Source of the DNA: Lysobacterales bacterium | GTDB lineage: Bacteria > Pseudomonadota > Gammaproteobacteria > Xanthomonadales > Marinicellaceae | DNA length: 64,000 nucleotides | Direction: 5' to 3' | NCBI GenBank assembly: GCA_027067055.1 | Contig: JAMOMK010000026.1 | Location: 62,001 to 126,000 of the forward strand | Shown: piece by piece, positions 63,575 through 64,000 of the stretch | Numbering within the stretch: position 1 is the stretch's first letter | How the letters are laid out: every line of letters starts with the position of its first letter | The notes under the pieces: generated by a model | The model's input: only the letters and a program-made list of their open reading frames with translations | The model's database searches: none | What the model was told of the DNA's origin: nothing | Made by a program: the position numbers and the translations under genes

Positions 63575-64000
63575 TTATTCCAAAGCAGGAATTAAGCTAA
63601 TATCTTGCTTGATTTTCTTTTTGATATTCTCAACAAAATTCTTTAATTGTTGTACCGTGCCAATGGCTTTTCTGCCTTGAAATTTGAATTGATAAAGCTC
63701 ATCTAACCATGTAGTTTCATCTAAACCTAAACGGTTTAGAATAGGTGGTAGATCATCGGGTATAAAGCCTTTTTTATTGGCAAGTATTGCTCGTCCTGTA
63801 GAATCGACTAAATCGAGATAGTCGGTTAGGTTGTAAGGAATATCGTTTTCATCAAAGCCTAAGTTTAATAAATTTGATGACTTGGATTTAATTCTTTCTT
63901 GGATAGATGTGTAATCTGAATTCTCAGGACTTCGTGCCATAGCAGCTCTTATTGGATTCAGATCAACATACGCCATGCAGGTTAATAAGGCTCTTTCATC
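63575..64000 (-). CDS. REP-associated (IS200-like Y1) transposase, C-terminal part
   Basis: The frame runs off the window and is continuous to base 64000 (DERALLTC before the ATG at 63976). The visible 141 residues start at the C-terminal side of a transposase: MAYVDLNPIRAAMARSPENS is the block that follows the Y1 catalytic region, and DYTSIQERI, NLTDYLDLVDSTGRAILANK and PPILNRLGLD also match the long Y1_Tnp family as I recall it. The catalytic HUH and tyrosine residues are beyond the window. The C-terminus ends SLIPALE. It is either an intact gene that continues to the right or a truncated copy. Confidence 0.8.
   Translation of the reverse strand, partial: DERALLTCMAYVDLNPIRAAMARSPENSDYTSIQERIKSKSSNLLNLGFDENDIPYNLTDYLDLVDSTGRAILANKKGFIPDDLPPILNRLGLDETTWLDELYQFKFQGRKAIGTVQQLKNFVENIKKKIKQDISLIPALE

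Noticed and set aside
1-64000. tRNA, rRNA or origin sequences
   Set aside because: No cloverleaf with a GTTCGA-like T arm, no rRNA stretch and no DnaA-box cluster was recognised by reading; a covariance search was not possible here.

Overview
The window looks like chromosomal DNA from an AT-rich gammaproteobacterium. The evidence is the gene order: S10/spc/alpha ribosomal operons, then the kdsD-kdsC-lptC-lptA-lptB-hpf-ptsN-rapZ block beside ibaG-murA, plus EpmC and GlnD. Three surface-protein traits point more narrowly, but only tentatively, to a Marinicella-like lineage: a C-terminal FANGFE tail, an IPTL-CTERM-like tail, and a repeated WYN..TSGQG module. This is recalled family knowledge, not a database result.

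Layout. 1-8665: end of rplW, then rplB to secY in the usual order. 8666-8966: terminator, strong promoter and a structured leader, with no rpmJ. 8967-11809: alpha operon rpsM-rpsK-rpsD-rpoA-rplQ, closed by a terminator. 11866-18259: dsbB, class II DAHP synthase, arginine deiminase, gapA with its own promoter and long leader, and the ABC-F ATPase uup. 18325-24310: an IPTL-CTERM-like exported protein, an RND permease/adaptor pair and an AlkA-type glycosylase. 24307-26866: an unstable accessory patch with a frameshifted membrane gene, twelve TCCAGT hexamers, a GDPD-like gene behind a repeat-interrupted leader ORF, and a short polysaccharide deacetylase. 26956-30107: glutathione peroxidase, GST, OsmC and a CPBP-like membrane protein. 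30633-36682: a 14-repeat kelch-like exported protein and uvrA.

36907-44531 is a complete minus-strand branched-chain amino acid operon, ilvE-ilvD-ilvB-ilvH-ilvC-ilvA. In front of ilvE is an unannotated 18-residue leader peptide (MNLIQNIIVVIIILVLNR), then an intrinsic terminator and a competing antiterminator pairing. This is a textbook-like transcription attenuator and the best-supported regulatory find here. 44741-49320: a di-haem cytochrome c peroxidase fused to two copies of the WYN..TSGQG module, convergent with a large membrane M28 peptidase.

49332-57390: murA and ibaG diverge from yrbG-kdsD-kdsC-lptC-lptA-lptB-hpf-ptsN-rapZ, an envelope (Kdo and LPS transport) and PTS-Ntr module. rpoN, usually between lptB and hpf, is absent. 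57387-61598: dapD-glnD-map on the minus strand, then epmC on plus. 62228-64000 is a second accessory patch: a lipoprotein gene, GGGTAC-GACCC repeat elements, a 62-bp tandem duplication and the C-terminal end of an IS200/REP-associated (Y1) transposase running off the window. No tRNA, rRNA or CRISPR array was seen.
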